Origin: Viola odorata
Taxonomy: Eukaryota; Streptophyta; Magnoliopsida; Malpighiales; Violaceae
Reading direction: 5' to 3'
Assembly: GCA_963691705.1 (NCBI GenBank)
Contig: OY829545.1
Coordinates: 17,125,569-17,189,568 of the forward strand
DNA length: 64,000 bases
In this document: positions 63,261-64,000 of the stretch, in pieces
How the letters are laid out: each line of letters starts with the position of its first letter
Position numbering within the stretch: position 1 is the stretch's first letter
Translations under genes and position numbers: made by a program
Notes under the pieces: generated by a model
The model's database searches: none
The model's input: only the letters and a program-made list of their open reading frames with translations
Told to the model about the DNA's origin: nothing

Positions 63261-64000
63261 TAGGGATGTACATGGGTCGGGTTGGGCCGGTTATGGCTCA
63301 TAACCAGCACCAACCCGCCAAATATTTAGTGGGCCGGGTTGGGTCGGTTATTTGCCTATAACCGCCGGTTATCAAGTTGAGCGGTTATAGGCGGTTAACC
63401 GCGGGTATACGGTTATGAGCGGTTATGGGCTTTAAAATTGGGCCAAACCAAAAATTCAAAAAATCTAAACAAGAACATTCAAAATCCAAAGTAACTCTTG
63501 ACCAAATTCTCATTCTTGACGTAAATCCAGCAGGATCCATAACTTCTATCCAACATCATCCTCATTCATCCTCCTCTAAATGTCTAAACATGCATGAAGA
63601 ATAGATAAAAAAATCAGAAAAATATCTCAATAATAATGATGAAAAAAATTTAAAAGTTAGTGAAGTGAATTTACTCTTCAATGTCTTCATCAACATCAAG
63701 ATCCAAAGTAACTCTTGACGTAAATTCTGCAAAATTAGAAAACATGATCAGATTCATTAATATTAAAAAAAAACAGAAACTTTTGAAACATTTATTGTTA
63801 CCTGATTCAATTTCATCATAATTTTCTATATCTTCCAATGCATCCTTCAAGTCAATTTGTTCTTGAGAGCAACGCAACCAATTTTGGCAGCAAAGTAAAG
63901 CTTCCACCATTGTTGGAGCTAAATTACTTCGAAATGGATCAAGTACACGCCCACCGGTACTGAAAGCAGATTCTGATGCGACCGTTGACACAGGGATAGC
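63261..64000 (-). mobile_element. hAT transposon, partial (continues past the right edge)
   Basis: Begins TAGGGATGTACATGGG, a hAT-like terminus. Subterminal DNA to about 63430 is dense in CGGTTA/TAACCG and GGGTCGG units. The transposase end lies inside on the minus strand. The left target flank would be GCCTACAT (63253-63260); the right copy is outside the window. Confidence 0.85.
63671..63991 (-). CDS. hAT transposase C-terminal dimerisation domain (partial)
   Basis: The minus-strand frame reads STVASESAFSTGGRVLDPFR then MVEALLCCQNWLRC, the hAT dimerisation hallmark, followed by an acidic tail. An intron-like segment (about 63727-63801) may separate the core from the tail ending DLDVDEDIEE. 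The rest of the transposase, if present, lies beyond 64000. It is distinct from the hAT element at 49221-50984. Confidence 0.88.
   Translation of the reverse strand: MSTVASESAFSTGGRVLDPFRSNLAPTMVEALLCCQNWLRCSQEQIDLKDALEDIENYDEIESGNNKCFKSFCFFLILMNLIMFSNFAEFTSRVTLDLDVDEDIEE

Overview
The window is nuclear DNA of a flowering plant, most likely a eudicot. Genes are split by many short GT-AG introns, intergenic DNA is AT-rich, and the gene families are plant ones: pectin methylesterase with an inhibitor pro-domain, sucrose synthase, bifunctional LKR/SDH, LRR receptor-like proteins and a cucumisin-type subtilase. About half of the sequence can be assigned to transposable elements. Athila-type Ty3/gypsy LTR elements primed by tRNA-Asp dominate, with several hAT elements, one Mutator-like element and small MITEs. 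The species cannot be named from sequence alone.

Layout. 1-17.6 kb: a minus-strand pectin methylesterase cluster. It has a first exon running off the left edge, an intact three-exon gene (9426-12001), a possible inhibitor-domain remnant (8738-9286) and a decayed copy (15218-17585). Between the first two lies a plus-strand sucrose synthase pseudogene (3775-8416) with two transposons sitting inside former exons, each flanked by a perfect target-site duplication. 20.4-28.6 kb: the first 17 exons of LKR/SDH (lysine catabolism), open throughout. The gene is cut off inside an intron by the LTR of a Tat/Ogre-like element, which itself holds a solo Athila-type LTR. 29.1-44.7 kb: two paralogous receptor-like protein genes, the first intact, the second frameshifted and with nested tandem duplications of its transmembrane segment. 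A complete 7 kb Athila-like element separates them; it keeps gag-C/protease but no reverse transcriptase or integrase. 45.6-48.7 kb: an intact ten-exon subtilase on the minus strand. 49.2-54.6 kb: a deleted hAT element with transposase remnants, a fold-back repeat and a Mutator-like element with long terminal inverted repeats. 54.8-64 kb: the 5' LTR, gag-pol and 3' ORF of a second Athila-like element, broken by seven in-frame stops but no frameshift that I could find, and interrupted near its 3' end by another hAT element that runs off the right edge.

Probably functional host genes are the PME at 9426-12001, the RLP at 29128-31971 and the subtilase at 45655-48738. The PME cluster modifies cell-wall pectin. 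Plant subtilases process type-I PME pro-proteins, but nothing here shows that this subtilase acts on these PMEs. I found no convincing undescribed system. The most unusual items are the RLP with triplicated transmembrane segments, the LKR/SDH truncation, the open non-autonomous Athila ORF, the Mutator-like element with unexplained cargo, and the gag-pol frame damaged only by point mutations.
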